DNA from: Thamnidium elegans
Lineage: Eukaryota > Mucoromycota > Mucoromycetes > Mucorales > Mucoraceae
Assembly (NCBI GenBank): GCA_025201345.1
Contig: JAIXMG010000003.1
Coordinates: 1,240,001-1,304,000, forward strand
Direction: 5' to 3'
DNA: 64,000 bases
Position 1 is the first letter of the stretch; every line of letters begins with the position of its first letter. Position numbers and translations under genes: made by a program. Below the pieces are notes generated by a model that ran no database searches, was not told the origin of the DNA, and saw nothing but the letters and a program-made list of their open reading frames with translations. Shown in pieces: positions 12,656 through 24,112 of this stretch.

Positions 12656-13753
12656 TTATAATAATGAAGCCTTTTGAAAGAAATATATGTTAGTGATTAC
12701 AAGATAAAAAATAAAATAATAGTAAATACTTACTCTTCTTTCAGCTTCTTCTAATTCTTGGTTGGATACTCTATTAGTAGTATCGTCATTAGGGATTTGG
12801 AACACACCGTCCAAGATAATATAAGGTCTATAGGCAAATTGGGTTAAATCGTTCATACCAGTAACACCTGATAAAACAAGGACAGAATTAATCTCTGATG
12901 AGATGCCTGCAGCAATACTAAAAATACGTAAAAGATTAGTAAATAAACACACATGACGTCAAATTCTAAACTTACTCTGTTTCCATACGGTCACCAATAA
13001 TACAAGTTTGTGATCTACTTAACCCAAGTTGTCGTTGAGCATAACGCATAATTAAAGCAGAAGGTTTACCACAAGAGAAAGCCTTTGTTTTAGTTACTAA
13101 CTCAATACAAGCAGCAAAAGCACCAGTAGAAGGTACACTGTTACCATCTGAGTCCATAGTAGCGACATCAAGATTAGTAGCAATTAATTTGGCACCTTGT
13201 TGCACAAGTTGTACAGCTTTAGTAATCTTTTCAAAATTATAGTTGGCAGTTTCACCCAAGATAACATAATCTGGGTTATGATCATTCATGTAGAATCCCT
13301 TTTCGTATAAAGCCCAACAGAGACCTGGTTCACCAATCACGTAAACAGTGCCACCTTCAGGCATTTGTGATTCAAGGAAATAAGCAGTAGCTTGAGCAGA
13401 AGTAATAAAATGGTCTTGAGATACATTTAAACCAAGAATATGAAATTTGTTTTGTAATTCACGAGGAGTACAAGAAGAAGCATTTGTCAAAAAAAGATAT
13501 TTTTTGTTATTGTCATCCAAGAATTCAACTAATTCTTTGGCACCTGGTAAAAGGCTGTTTCCCTAATATGTACACGTTGATATTTATTATAATTTTTTTT
13601 TTTTTTTTTTTTTTTTTGCCTAGTTACCTTAAAGATGACATTATCCATGTCAATAATGAAACCTAATTTTTGTCTGATTTCTGCTAATCTTTCAGCGCGA
13701 ATAACGGGATCACGTAAGAGTGCCCAATCTTTAGCTTCATTAATATCTGACAT
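12656..13753 (-). CDS. PHO13-type HAD phosphatase (4-nitrophenylphosphatase / phosphoglycolate phosphatase family)
   Basis: Four exons, 13753-13628, 13562-12976, 12917-12734 and 12670-12656, give 303 aa, the usual length for this family. HAD motifs are in order: motif I IIDMDNVIF (nucleophile and acid/base Asp at about 34 and 36), motif II LTNAS, motif III CGKPSALIM with the Lys, and motif IV GDRMETDI with the acidic pair. Between motifs II and III lies the C2-type cap region. Family members dephosphorylate small toxic metabolites such as 2-phosphoglycolate and 4-phosphoerythronate in the cytosol. Oddities: motif I has Asn where most members have Gly (DxDG), and the last coding exon is only 15 nt including the stop codon. 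I am confident of the family, less so of the exact substrate. Confidence 0.85.
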
Positions 13754-13945
13754 AATATAGACTTATTTAAATAATATATATTTAAAAAGAAGGAAAAAAA
13801 ACAACACTAAAATTATACAGGAGCCCTTTTTATTTATTTATCGTCAATGACGTATATTAATTTTTTTAGTGGGCTTTTTCATGTCAGACCCAAGAAAAAA
13901 GGCTTTCTAGGAGCATATTTTATATTTCAATCTCGGCTTTCTATT

Positions 13946-14522
13946 TTATTCATCTAAATTGATGTTATCAATTTCAGCTTGTTCTTCAGCGGTCATTTCT
14001 AGCTTTGTTCCACCCAACATTTTTCTCAAGTTGGATGTCTTTTTTGGTACAATAATTTTAAGTTTATCCGAAAATTCTTTAAACTACAAAAAAAAAAAAA
14101 AAAGACAGGTATTTTCAATAAAAAAAAAAAAGTATTATCATATATATACTTACATTGCGCACTTCTAAACAATATCCAACTACTGTAGCTAACAAACCTG
14201 CTCCACCAAGCGCTAATAAGGTACCATAACCTAAAGTTTTAAAAGCAAAAAGTGAAGCTTCCTGTTTAGCAATGATTTTTTCTGCTGGTGTCATAACAGG
14301 CGGTATATATTTAGGTGGAGTATAGATATTTCTTGGCTTCGTAGGTACATTGCCTTCCAAGATCTCTCGTGCCATTCTTTTATTTTGCTTTCTTCGAGTG
14401 TACCAAATAGCACCCAAGAGACCTGCTCCAAAAGCACCTGCTGAACCTGCTAATAAAGCTGTAGTAGGCGGTGTAATAGGTTCATTCGTTGGTGTTGCTG
14501 TTATTTTTTCTTTGCTTGACAT
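13946..14522 (-). CDS. TMEM242-like mitochondrial membrane protein
   Basis: Two exons, 14522-14154 and 14083-13946, joined in phase 0, encode 168 aa. Two hydrophobic hairpin segments are visible: TALLAGSAGAFGAGLLGAIWY and, after a Pro-rich loop (YTPPKYIPPVMTP), FAFKTLGYGTLLALGGAGLLATVV. The F-A-F-K/R-x-L-G-x-G-T-L pattern followed by Gly-rich sequence is typical of the TMEM242 family (DUF1358). Animal TMEM242 is an inner-membrane protein that helps assemble ATP synthase and complex I. The C-terminus (MTAEEQAEIDNINLDE) is soluble. The assignment is by motif; the role in fungi is inferred. Confidence 0.65.
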
Positions 14523-15529
14523 TGTTTAAAAAAAAGTAAAGAGTTGAAAAAAAAAAAACTAAAACACAGTCCATCCCCCCCCCCAGAGTGTGCTAGAGTT
14601 GTAATTGTTCCGGATAAATTATATATCCACAAATAATAAAAAAATGAGAAGCAGTGGTTATTCCAAATGCCAATATAGTTTTTCAATACGTTGGCAAGCA
14701 TATAAACAACGCTACCAATAAAAGAACGGAAAGTTTTGGTTGATACGAGAATATTTACTATATTCCAAACGAAGTGTATATGCACTAACAACCGTCCCAT
14801 GCACCTAAAAAGAAATTTTTGTAACCTTAAATTACTTTGGCTCAACCCGTCAGTACACTGCATAATCGATAAGGGCACGTTCACAACAAGGCCGGATTAT
14901 ATTAAGGCGTTTTGAAAGTAAAAACCTTGCACTTATGGAATGGAACAGGAACGTATTTGATTATCAAAATACTTATATTAAGCACAAAATGATACCACTG
15001 AAGATAAGCACGAATAATATGCTTTTTTCATGCACACATCAAATTAGCAGGGGTATCCCCAAATCTCAAGAAATTGCAGTGCAAGGTCCATGTTCTAAGC
15101 AAGCGATGCATAAGATTTTTTTTTTAAAAATAAGGGAAAAATAAATAAGGTCTTTTTGTATCCTTTCTTGAGTTTAAAAATAGGGGTAATAATTATAAAC
15201 AATGGTATCATTGAGTTTGAGAGCCACGCAATGATTATGTTCAGGTACAGTGTAGGATAGCTCATTTGAGTTTTTTTTCAAGAGATGATAATTTGGATAT
15301 AAATGCTCTATTTAGCACAAAGTATTAGCTTGGAATAAATACAGTAAAATGTTTTCGTATGAACCGAGAAAAAGACACAGACCCAAATTTCAAATCAAAC
15401 CCGATTCTTTGGGTTTTTTTAAATGGAATCGTGACTCTAATTAAAATAAGATTTCTTTGTCAATAGCGTTTTAAATAAAATGTCTGGTTTTATAATTAAG
15501 ATATGCAGAAAATTCTTTATTATTTTTTA
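14523..15529. other. Intergenic, no gene seen
   Basis: About 1 kb between the TMEM242-like and C2H2 genes. The minus-strand open frame at 14501-14884 overlaps the TMEM242-like start and is chance. No repeats beyond A/T runs were recognised. Confidence 0.5.
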
Positions 15530-15958
15530 TTAAAGTGGATATAATGAGTGACGAGATACAATAGGCGAAGAAGGGGGTTTATTATTATTAGTACAATGTC
15601 TATGAATACGTATATGTTGATTTAAATTATCTGATCGAGAAAATCGTTTATTACAACTAGTGTAAGGGCATTTAAACGCTAAAAAAAAAAAAAAAAAAAG
15701 ATTAGTTTATATTTATATACCGTCAGGGTTTTATATTTACGTTTTTCCATTGTATGAATAGACCGAATATGTCTTTTCAAATGCTCTGATCTTTTAAATA
15801 CTTTTCCGCAACCCTCGGTTTTACAACCAAACATACGAATACCGTGGTTAGGTATGTTTGATACTCGACGTCCTCGCGTACGAGGCATTGGTTGTGGAGT
15901 AGGTGGCTGTTGTTGTATGTGTTGCTGTATGTGCTGTTGTATATGTTGCTGTTGTATA

Positions 15959-15992
<34 letters not shown>

Positions 15993-16140
15993 GAGATGGT
16001 AAATGAGGATAGACTGGTTGCGATAAATAGGGCATATTGTTCCAATAATAAGTATCAAACTCTTTTTTTTCTATTATTGTATCAGGTATCATTGGAGAAG
16101 AAAGTAATTCTGCATAGGATAATCTAGTATGTTTATTCAT
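15530..16140 (-). CDS. Two-finger C2H2 transcription factor (MSN2/4-like) with polyQ tract
   Basis: Two exons, 16140-15741 and 15678-15530, give 182 aa. The intron falls exactly between the two zinc fingers, and joining rebuilds the linker TMEKPF. Finger 1 is FGCKTEGCGKVFKRSEHLKR followed by HIRSIH, and finger 2 is FKCPYTSCNKRFSRSDNLNQ followed by HIRIH. The recognition residues (RSEHLKR and RSDNLNQ) are those of yeast Msn2/Msn4-type factors that bind the stress element core AGGGG; that binding specificity is inferred. A tract of 11 glutamines followed by HIQQ repeats precedes the fingers. It probably acts in the nucleus on stress or nutrient genes. The protein is short for the family and lacks the long activation domain of yeast Msn2. 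Confidence 0.85.
15907..15992 (-). repeat. CAA/CAG trinucleotide tract coding polyglutamine
   Basis: In-frame trinucleotide repeat inside the C2H2 gene: a pure CAA run, then irregular CAA-CAT units encoding glutamine with interspersed His-Ile. It is likely polymorphic in length between strains. Confidence 0.85.
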
Positions 16141-16596
16141 AATTTTAAAAATAAGAAAAAAAAAGAGAGAAAAAAGAAAACAAAAAAAGTAAAATAATTA
16201 GAAACTCTTTATACGATTGTTACAGGAGGAAAAAGGACTCGTCTGGTTTTGAACAATTATGTGTTTCCCTTGCATTGCTGAAATTCACAGTTACTTCGGA
16301 CAAATTAAAATCCTATTGCAAAAGTTAAGCAACAGAAAAAAAAATAGACTTTGTGAGATATTTATTCATAAAAAGTAGTTCCTAAGAAACGGTTTTACTA
16401 GTAAAATACGCCACAACTTTTTAAGCAACGAGTCACTTCTTTTGATAAATTATTCCAGTTCCAACACACCGGTTTCCTTTCAATTTTAACAAGCATACCG
16501 GACCCAAACAAAAACAAAGACTAACGAAAGAACCTTAACTTTTTTTTCTTTTTTCTTTCTTTTTTTTTTGTATGCTTCTGGACTTCTTTTAGAAGC

Positions 16597-16627
<31 letters not shown>

Positions 16628-18011
16628 CCAAGATACTCTTTCCTTTTTTTTTTACAAAAAGTCGATATAAGTTTAACAAGTAAAAAATAATTTATGTATC
16701 AAGGGGGAGAAGAAAGATTCAATAGGTCTCTGTCAAAGGAATGTCTGTTTTAATAAGTTTTTGTTCTATTCTTTATATCGTCCGGTTTGATGAGACAATC
16801 TGTCAAAATATAACACCTTTTAAAAAAAGGTGAAAATTATAGTATTTAATTTAAATCAAAGATGAAATACCATAAATATTTCCCCTTTTTTTAAGCAGCA
16901 CTCTTTCTTTATTGGTTTGTATTGTGTTACCAAATTGTACATAATTGTTTTGCATAAAGACGCAGATCTTTTATGCTATTTAAGGAATAATAATGTATTG
17001 TACCTGTACTTAATTGAAAGATTTCTATATGACCAAGCTTTTACACTAATATTGATAGTAATGTATTTACAGTAACAAAAAAAAAAAAAGAGAAGGACGG
17101 ATTTGAAGAAAGATAGAAATTTAATTGGTTTTATACTATGTAGTAGCGAGTCTTACCTTGTTGTGTGTGTACATGGTTTTTAATCCAGATAATAGGATAA
17201 CGATTTTTTTTTTAGTGTGCGTTGTTTACATCATCAGTTTACCTGCGATAGTTTGTTTTGTTCTGTGGCCTTCTATTTTGTTCTTAATCGTGATTTCATC
17301 GCTTGTATCACTACAATAGGAAATAACAAAAAAAAAAAAAAAAAAAGAAAAAAAGAGGCGTATTTGAATATATACAAAAAAAAAAAATAGCCGTAAAATT
17401 TAAATATCTTGTTATCTAAAAGCTTCTATGGCAATTGTTCGGTGACAGTAATTATAGACTAAACCTATTTCAATTTTTTTTTAAAAAAATAAATAAATTG
17501 AAATGTTCCATCTTTAAGTTGATCCCTCTGCTGTTACATATAAAAGAGTTTTATATTAGTTACACTTATTGCATTTAAGATTTAATTGTTTCCGGTTTAT
17601 CTAAAACAAGTTAATTAGATGTAAAAAAAATGAAGTAAACAAGGTATTGCGATCGGAGTACAAACCTCGTACTTTTAAACAAGTATGTAAGCGTAGAATG
17701 CGCAAGAACAAAATAGATACTTTTTTTTTTGCGTCACTGTTTGATAGAACTTTTTTTAGCAGTGAAACTAATTTTTTTTTTTTCCTTTTTCTTTTTTTTT
17801 TTCTTTTTCCACTCCTTAAAAACCAAAAAGAATAGCAAACTATCTTTTTTTTTCTTCTTTTTTTACCTTTTTTTTTATTTTATACATATAGTAAACTTAT
17901 GCTCAACAACAAAATTGGATGAATATATAATTTTTCCCGCAACTCCATTTTTATAAAACAACAGAATAATTTTTTTTTTTAATTATTTGTAAAATATATA
18001 TTTTCTACAAA
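16141..18011. other. Divergent intergenic region
   Basis: About 1.9 kb between the divergent C2H2 and SAM-HMG genes, so it should hold both promoters. It has an A-run of about 26 nt near 16598-16623 and pyrimidine-rich runs just upstream of 18012. The hydrophobic open frame 17125-17319 is not supported. No other gene seen. Confidence 0.5.
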
Positions 18012-19642
18012 ATGAATACAGGCAACAACCCAACAATATCAACGAATCAAAATGTGTTAAATCAACAACATGTGGATCATTTCTTATCACAGTGTGGATT
18101 ATCTCAGTACTTTGAAACCTTTATTGAAGAAGGATTTGACAGACCAGAATCTGTAAGATATTTTTTCATTTCAAAAAAAAAAAAAAAAAAAAAAGCTCGT
18201 ATAAAAAAAAGAGAAAAAATAATTCTGATTTTTGATTTCTGTATATACTTTTTCTTTATAATTGTTTTTTTTTGTTTGTTTTTTTCTTGTACCTGTTGTT
18301 TTTACCATTATTCGTTTTTTTCTTTTACTTTGTTCATTTTATAAAAAAATAACTGTTTATGCATTAGTTAATAGAGATTACTGAATCTGATCTAATACAG
18401 ATGCAAGTAAAACGAGGACATCGAAGAGTATGAAAAACAACTTTTACATCATTTTACAGCAGCATAATGTATATATATATATAAAGTAATGTATTTTAAT
18501 AACACACTATTTTTTATTTTTACTCTGTAGCTACTACAAAGAGCAGTTGCGAATGCAAAAGGTATTCCCTCCAGTGAGCCATTAAATATCCCACCACTCT
18601 CAAAGACAGGTGAGTGCAATCACCCATTTAAAGTACCATTATTTGAACCCAACTCGTCAATGGCAGGTTATTTATCAAACAAAAACAACAACAATAATAA
18701 TAATAAACCAATGCAACCGTTAGAAGCAATGGATGTATCATTACAACTATTAGCTGGTAATAATAATTCTCCTCTTTCAACTGCAACCAACACATCACCC
18801 TCATCTTGTTCTTCCCTAAGCACTAATACACCTAATAATAATAATACTACTACAGCTTCCAATAATACCAACGAATATTTTCCATCGGCAGGTACGATGA
18901 CACATAGTGCTCAAAGTGGCATGTCTTCCACTGAGGAAGAAACTGTCACGAGCGATAATGTGAATCGATTATGGAAGAGAAAATATCATCGACATGCAAA
19001 ACCAGATACAAACGCTCCACTAAAACCTCCTTCAGCCTATGTCATGTTCTCAAACGATGTCAGAGCTGAATTAAAAAAGCAGAACAAGTCATTTACTGAT
19101 CTGGCAAAGATCATTGGTGATAGATGGAAGAATATTTCCCCTGAAGAAAAGGAATCTTATGAAGTCAATGCCTTAAAGTCAAGGGAAGAGTATTTAAAAA
19201 AACTGGAAGAATACCATAAAACAGATTCATTTAAAGTAATGTTTCCCTCCCTCTTTTTTTTTTTCTTAACCAACTAAATCTCTTTTTTTTTTCTAATGTA
19301 GAAATACCAACAATACATTTCTGATTTCAAAGCTGAAAATGAAGCAGCATGTAAGAACAAATATACAAAAAAAAAAAATAATAATAATAATTAAAACATG
19401 GTTTTTTTATGTGTGTAGCTCGACCAGTTGGTAGACCAAGAAAGAGACATAGGAGAGACGAAGACAAGTACGGAAGTGATGGTACAGTAAGTGATTCAAC
19501 AAAACCAAGGAGGGCATCCTCCATGTCTTCACAACCAGAAGAACAACATATGCGAACACCTTCTATATCATCTGATAATAGACAATATCCGTTTTATCTA
19601 TTAAATGAAGAATCACCTTCAGTTACTGTTCAACCAAAATGA
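18012..19642 (+). CDS. SAM domain + HMG-box + AT-hook-like DNA-binding protein
   Basis: Five exons, 18012-18152, 18368-18427, 18531-19235, 19302-19350 and 19419-19642, join in phase to 392 aa. An N-terminal SAM domain spans about residues 18-85 (HFLSQCGLSQYFETFIEEGF, then ITESDLIQMQVKRGHRRLLQ), split over three exons. An Asn/Ser/Thr-rich linker follows, then an HMG box at about 228-298 (LKPPSAYVMFSNDVRAEL ... IIGDRWKNISPEEKESY). After a short helix comes RPVGRPRKRHRR, an AT-hook-like basic motif that may also act as a nuclear signal. The C-terminus is Ser-rich. SAM domains usually form homo- or hetero-oligomers and the HMG box bends DNA, so an architectural transcription factor is likely. The small Mucorales sex-locus HMG proteins are not known to have this SAM-first design, so I do not call it sexM/sexP. 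Confidence 0.8.
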
Positions 19643-19993
19643 TCCCGTATATATATATATAAAAAAGAATATTTCAGAAGGATTAAGAAAATATTCCTCC
19701 CCTCACACGCACACACTCATCAAAATTACCCCCCCCCCCCCCTTGTCTTTTAAAAAAAAAAAAAAAAAAAGCCCTTCTTTTTCTTATATATTTTTAAGCC
19801 CTTTTTATTTTTCCAATACAATTTTTTAAGAGTTGGGACACATCAAACAACTATGGATTTATTCAATACATATATGACAAGAAAACACCCCCCCCCCCCT
19901 CCCTTTTTTTTAAAAAAAAAACTAGTATTATTTTCCCCGCAGCATAAAACCCAACACACTCATATAACTTACCCTTTTTTTTTTTGTACATTA

Positions 19994-20341
19994 CAGTTGA
20001 TCCAATAAATTATGTCGTCCGGACAGAACAAAATGTCGCCCAATCACAAATAAAATTTCGCCCAATCAGAAGTAAAATATCGCTTAATTAGAAGTAAAAT
20101 GTCGGCCAATCAGGAATTAAATTTCGCTCTCACAGGAATAAGTTTTCGCTGCCATAGGAGTAAAACATCGCCTCTTAGTTTTTATGTATGATTGTGAAGA
20201 ACTCTTTTTTTTTTTTTTTTATGAAGATAGACAAAGCAATATTTATAATGAAAACGGTCAATTAACGTATGATCTTATGGAGGATGTCATGTTAACTATC
20301 GACGATCCCAATATTGTTCTTGAAACCTTGGTTAATCATTC
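19994..20341 (+). repeat. Left terminal inverted repeat of the 4.47 kb element
   Basis: Pairs with 24113-24460. It contains an array of 22-bp-phased subrepeats and, at its inner side, an ATG-initiated open frame that reads into the transposase relic. Confidence 0.85.
20026..20180 (+). repeat. Seven 22-bp-phased subrepeats inside the TIR
   Basis: The unit is approximately 'gaa(g/t)taaaatgtcgcccaatca'. The central TCG recurs at 20036, 20058, 20080, 20102, 20124, 20146 and 20168, exactly 22 bp apart each time; an eighth TCG at 20015 is 21 bp before the first. The unit drifts from a clean form near the tip to a looser form inside. The mirror copy is in the right TIR. Likely multiple transposase binding sites presented on one face of the helix. 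Confidence 0.8.
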
Positions 20342-21055
20342 TTCTTCTATGAAGAATAAGCCATTGGAAAAACAACTAACCGAAAGCAAAAAGTCAACTA
20401 CTTCAAAGCCAGTGAAATTTGCCTCAAAGAAAAACCAATGCGGACTAGCATTAATCAGAGGACGACGACCATCGATCGTATGATCGAATTATCCGTGAAA
20501 CAGAGATGTGCCGCTATGATCGAGAGAGAATTAGGTGTCGAAGAACGAACTGCTCAGCAATGATGGAAAAGATACGAAGAGACTGACAAAGTGCCGATCA
20601 AAAAAAAAATCAACCAGAAATCCAGGACGCCCAAACAACTTCACAGAGGAACACAAAGCTTACGTCTTGGACCTCGTTGATGATGATCCACAGGCTATTG
20701 TTTGTGATACAGTTGAAAGCTTGACGAAATCCTTTGAGGAATTTTCGCTTACAAAATGAGCCATTCATAAGCACATGAACGAAACTTGTAACTTGTCAGT
20801 CAAAAAAACCACACTTCGAATCTGAGAAACACAATAGTCCTGAAAACCTATGAGAGAGATACGAGTGATTTATGAAATGAAAGGATTCAAATATTGACTT
20901 CACGAAAAACTATATTTTAATTGATGAATCAGGGTTTCATATCAATATGCGAAAGAATTACGCGTGGTCTAGAAAATCAGAGCGTATAGTTGTTAAGCTA
21001 CCTCAGACAAGAACTGCTTCTCATACAGTCATCGCTGCTATATCTACAAAAGGTA
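20184..21055 (+). pseudogene. Decayed Tc1-type transposase, N-terminal and first catalytic region
   Basis: The open frame starts at 20184 within the TIR (MYDCEELFF...YEDRQSNIYN) and continues to a stop at 20483. Downstream pieces in shifted frames resemble a Tc1 transposase: VEERTAQQ (helix-turn-helix region), GRPNNFTEEHKAYVLDLVDD, then IDESGFHINMRKNYAWSR with the first catalytic Asp. The order and spacing match the transposase at 57732-59061 (EERTAQK, LVNLYDDNPQA, VDEPGFDINMRPPGGWS). Several stops and frame changes are present. The second and third catalytic residues and the SPELNPIE block are not found downstream, so the gene is broken and truncated. It cannot supply active transposase. Confidence 0.75.
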
Positions 21056-21254
21056 GGCCCCATTAATTCAGTAGCATTAGCTTCGGTAGCCTCCTACATG
21101 TTTCATCAATGTTGAATATACTAGCATAAAATGACTTTTATATATACATGATTTATAACTTTACCTTATTTGTTGATTGGCTTTGGCTAGCATTATTTTC
21201 ATTATGAAACTCTAGAGTATAATTTTGTATTTAGAAGAATTGTTAATATCAACA

Positions 21255-21743
21255 CTAAGTTTTATCCTCGTCCATTTCTCTTAAGGTAGACTCTTTCAAA
21301 ATGCCAAGCGCCTTGTCTGTGATATCAGAAGCAGAATCCATAGCCTTGGAAGATAAAAAATGCGACTTCTCCTTTAATACACCATCTTGAACTCTTCCTC
21401 GCTTCGCCGTATATAGCTTTTTAAATTCTGTAGCAAACTTTGAAGTGAGTGAGTATTTATGGCAACTTGCTGCATATTTAGACAACTGGTTAGTCACGTT
21501 ATTTGATTCTTCAATGCTTTTCAAACTATCTCTTATATGACTCAGAGCCTGTTCAGGTCCAGTTTCTAAGATGATTTTGGCTTGAATTGAATTAACCAAT
21601 TTACTTGGACTTGTCCATAAAGAAACAGGTACATTGAAATATTTTTTTGATATTCCTTTAACATTTTCACTTATATTTAAATCTAATATTCTTTTTCCAG
21701 GAATCGGCTTATTGTAACTTTTTGGAGATTCAGACTTCGGCAT
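21255..21743 (-). CDS. Uncharacterised ORF inside the element, 162 aa
   Basis: Single open frame beginning MPKSESPKSYNKPIPGKRIL. It is rich in Lys, Ser and Leu with predicted helices (for example KIILETGPEQALSHIRDSLK, then ESNNVTNQLSKYAASCHKYS) and has no membrane segment. It shows no similarity that I recognise to transposases or to host families. It sits between the transposase relic and the right arm, opposite to the relic, so it may be a captured host fragment or an element accessory gene. Whether it is expressed is unknown. Confidence 0.4.
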   Translation of the reverse strand: MPKSESPKSYNKPIPGKRILDLNISENVKGISKKYFNVPVSLWTSPSKLVNSIQAKIILETGPEQALSHIRDSLKSIEESNNVTNQLSKYAASCHKYSLTSKFATEFKKLYTAKRGRVQDGVLKEKSHFLSSKAMDSASDITDKALGILKESTLREMDEDKT

Positions 21744-23814
21744 TTTCAGTATTTGATTTGCTTAGTTATGTGCTTAATGCCAATAGGGGGGTTCAAGTTC
21801 ATATAAAAAAACAGAGAAATTAATTTGGGGCGTTCCCAAGCAAGAAAATTTTTTATGTCGATTCAGTCGCTCCTATGACAATCTTCGTTGACTCCACTAC
21901 GTCTCCTAATGTGGTATTGGCTCCAATAGCCGCGCTTTATTTTCCTTTTTTGTAATAAAATATAATGCACCTTTTGCCAAATGATGTCCCAAAAGGTGTA
22001 TTTCAGATTTTTTTTCCGAAATTAAAATTTGAGTCTCTGTTTCCAGAAAAAATTTCCCATGAATTTTTTTCTCTCTAGCTTCTGCAGATTGACAAACTGA
22101 TGGTGGTAGATAAGGTACAATGATTGCAAACTTGCCAAGAACCTTTTCTTTTCAAGAAGATCAGGTGCAATCATTAAGTTGTCCCATTATCTTAAACTTG
22201 CGGGCAGATCTTACGTCTAAGCGTGCTATCCTCTTCAATAGAATGAGCAAACCACGTTACGGTTAGGCAGACTGATGTATTTCGTTGTCAAGGGACCTTT
22301 GCAGAATGCCTCAAAGCCCTGCCTGTTGTGATCGCGTCCTTTAATCAAATTGCTAACATGAAGTAATTTGATTGATTGTTAAGTCGCTTTTTGAGTGCAT
22401 GTCGTGTGCAGCTGGGGCTTTGAATGGATGAAAAAAGTACGTGTAAGCGCCAAAAAAAAAAAATGATTCAAGATAAATTACTAATACTTTATTTTTTCTT
22501 TGTAATGTCCTTATCTGAATGAACTTGCATGGGAGAGCTTTTCACAAGATGACCAAAAACATAATTAGAGACGGTTTCATATGTTCATGAAATTCTATCG
22601 TGATACACAAAACGTAACTTCACTAACAGTTAATATCATGTAAATCATAGTAATACTAGTTAAGAAAACTAAATGATTCCTTCAATTTGTAGGTTAAAAT
22701 AAAAAGCTGGATAAACTTTTTGTGAAAATGATGATTTAATAATCTTTTTGCGGTGTGGATTAAGAATTTGGAAACTCCCGAATTCTTTTAATCATTAAGG
22801 CAAATGGGTGAAAGCGAATTATAGAGCACACACTTTGATCTACTGTTGTCGTGCCTATTTAATGAACCTATAATATAAGATTTTAATAAAACTGCGTATT
22901 ATATGGAAAAAATAAAATAATTAATGATCCTGAACCTCCGTTTTATTAATATTGTAGCCTGATGAAAAGGAAAAGTCTCGTCCCCGATGCAGTGATAAGT
23001 AAAAAAAACAGTTAGTACTTAGAAGTAGTGTAGGTTTTGTTGAGGCGAAAATTCAGCAACGTTATAGTAAGAATTTGTGTCTGAATACCCTTCGCTTGAC
23101 CATTTTTACTAAAATGCTATTGATGTCAACAAGCCTAATGGTGCCTTGCTTTCCAAATTCATGGCAAATAATCTAACAAGAGAAAGAAAACTAAGAGTCG
23201 AACGCGTCATACATTTCTAGGGTTCAATATCGCTGTTTATCTTAACTAAACAGCCACCAAGAATATATACACTTTTAAGGTAATTGAATACATTGGATTC
23301 CCTCAATCTTTGGAAGATTTACATTCACTCTTTGCTTTGATCAATATCAAAAAACCGCTTCTGATCAATCATGTCTTTTGGAGTACTTGTAAAAAAATCC
23401 CAGCATCTTAATATCGTTGAAGGAAGAGACAAAGAAACTCAAATGAGTTTGGATACTATCATCGACGCAAGGCAAGACTGCTCTCACTAATGTAATTTAT
23501 GATTTGGCCAATGATTAGCCATAATACTATACTTCTAAAAATTGAAGACAATATCGTATGTGGGCATACTTATTATACTTATAGTCCTATTAGAACATAC
23601 CTAAAACACAATATACACGACTTGTATAAAGCATAGGCTAACCAACAAGTTTTTTTAATCAATTATCAAATCAAGTGCAATCAACCGTAACTCTTTTTTA
23701 TTGTAAAAGTGCATGCATATTTATTTAAAATAAAGACTTTCTAAAAATTGATGGTCTTGAAGTAGATTACATTAATTTGATTAACTGATTTTCAACTACC
23801 ACTTTATTTTCTCC

Positions 23815-24102
23815 TTACCCATTACAAGAAACCCCACAGAAATGATTTGACTGATTCGAGAAGGATTTGTCTCCACAAAGACAGAGAAAGTGTCTCTTAG
23901 CGTCTTTAATTAGTTTCAACAACCCATCATTAAAGTACTTTACATCAATAGGAAGTACTTTGTCCTTTTCGGCTTCACTGGATCCTAACTCCTTAGCCTT
24001 GAAGTGCCTCCTCTGGGACCCATGTTTTTTTCCTGGCTTCTTCCCTATAACTTCTAAGCTTCTACTTTTGTTTCTGGCAAGTGTCACTGCTATGCCAGTC
24101 AT
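23815..24102 (-). CDS. ORF starting at the inner edge of the right TIR, 95 aa
   Basis: It begins MTGIAVTLARNKSRSLEVIG, immediately inside the right inverted repeat. The first part is very basic (GKKPGKKHGSQRRHFKAKEL), the middle acidic (SSEAEKDKVLP), and the end has a Cys/His-containing tail (FLCLCGDKSF...NHFCGVSCNG). The pattern C-x-C ... H-x-C ... C could bind metal, but this is a guess. In the mirror position of the left arm the transposase relic starts, so both arms use similar TIR-derived upstream sequence. No family recognised. Confidence 0.4.
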   Translation of the reverse strand: MTGIAVTLARNKSRSLEVIGKKPGKKHGSQRRHFKAKELGSSEAEKDKVLPIDVKYFNDGLLKLIKDAKRHFLCLCGDKSFSNQSNHFCGVSCNG

Positions 24103-24112
24103 CTCTTCTAGG

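Noticed and set aside
14501..14884. 127-aa frame on the minus strand overlapping the TMEM242-like start
   Set aside because: Overlaps a supported gene start, contains homopolymer-coded Phe/Lys runs, no motif.
17125..17319. Hydrophobic 64-aa open frame on the plus strand
   Set aside because: Composition reflects T-rich DNA, no splice or start context, no family character.
20026..20180. CRISPR-like array
   Set aside because: Units are contiguous and degenerate without unique spacers, and they lie within a transposon TIR in a eukaryotic genome.
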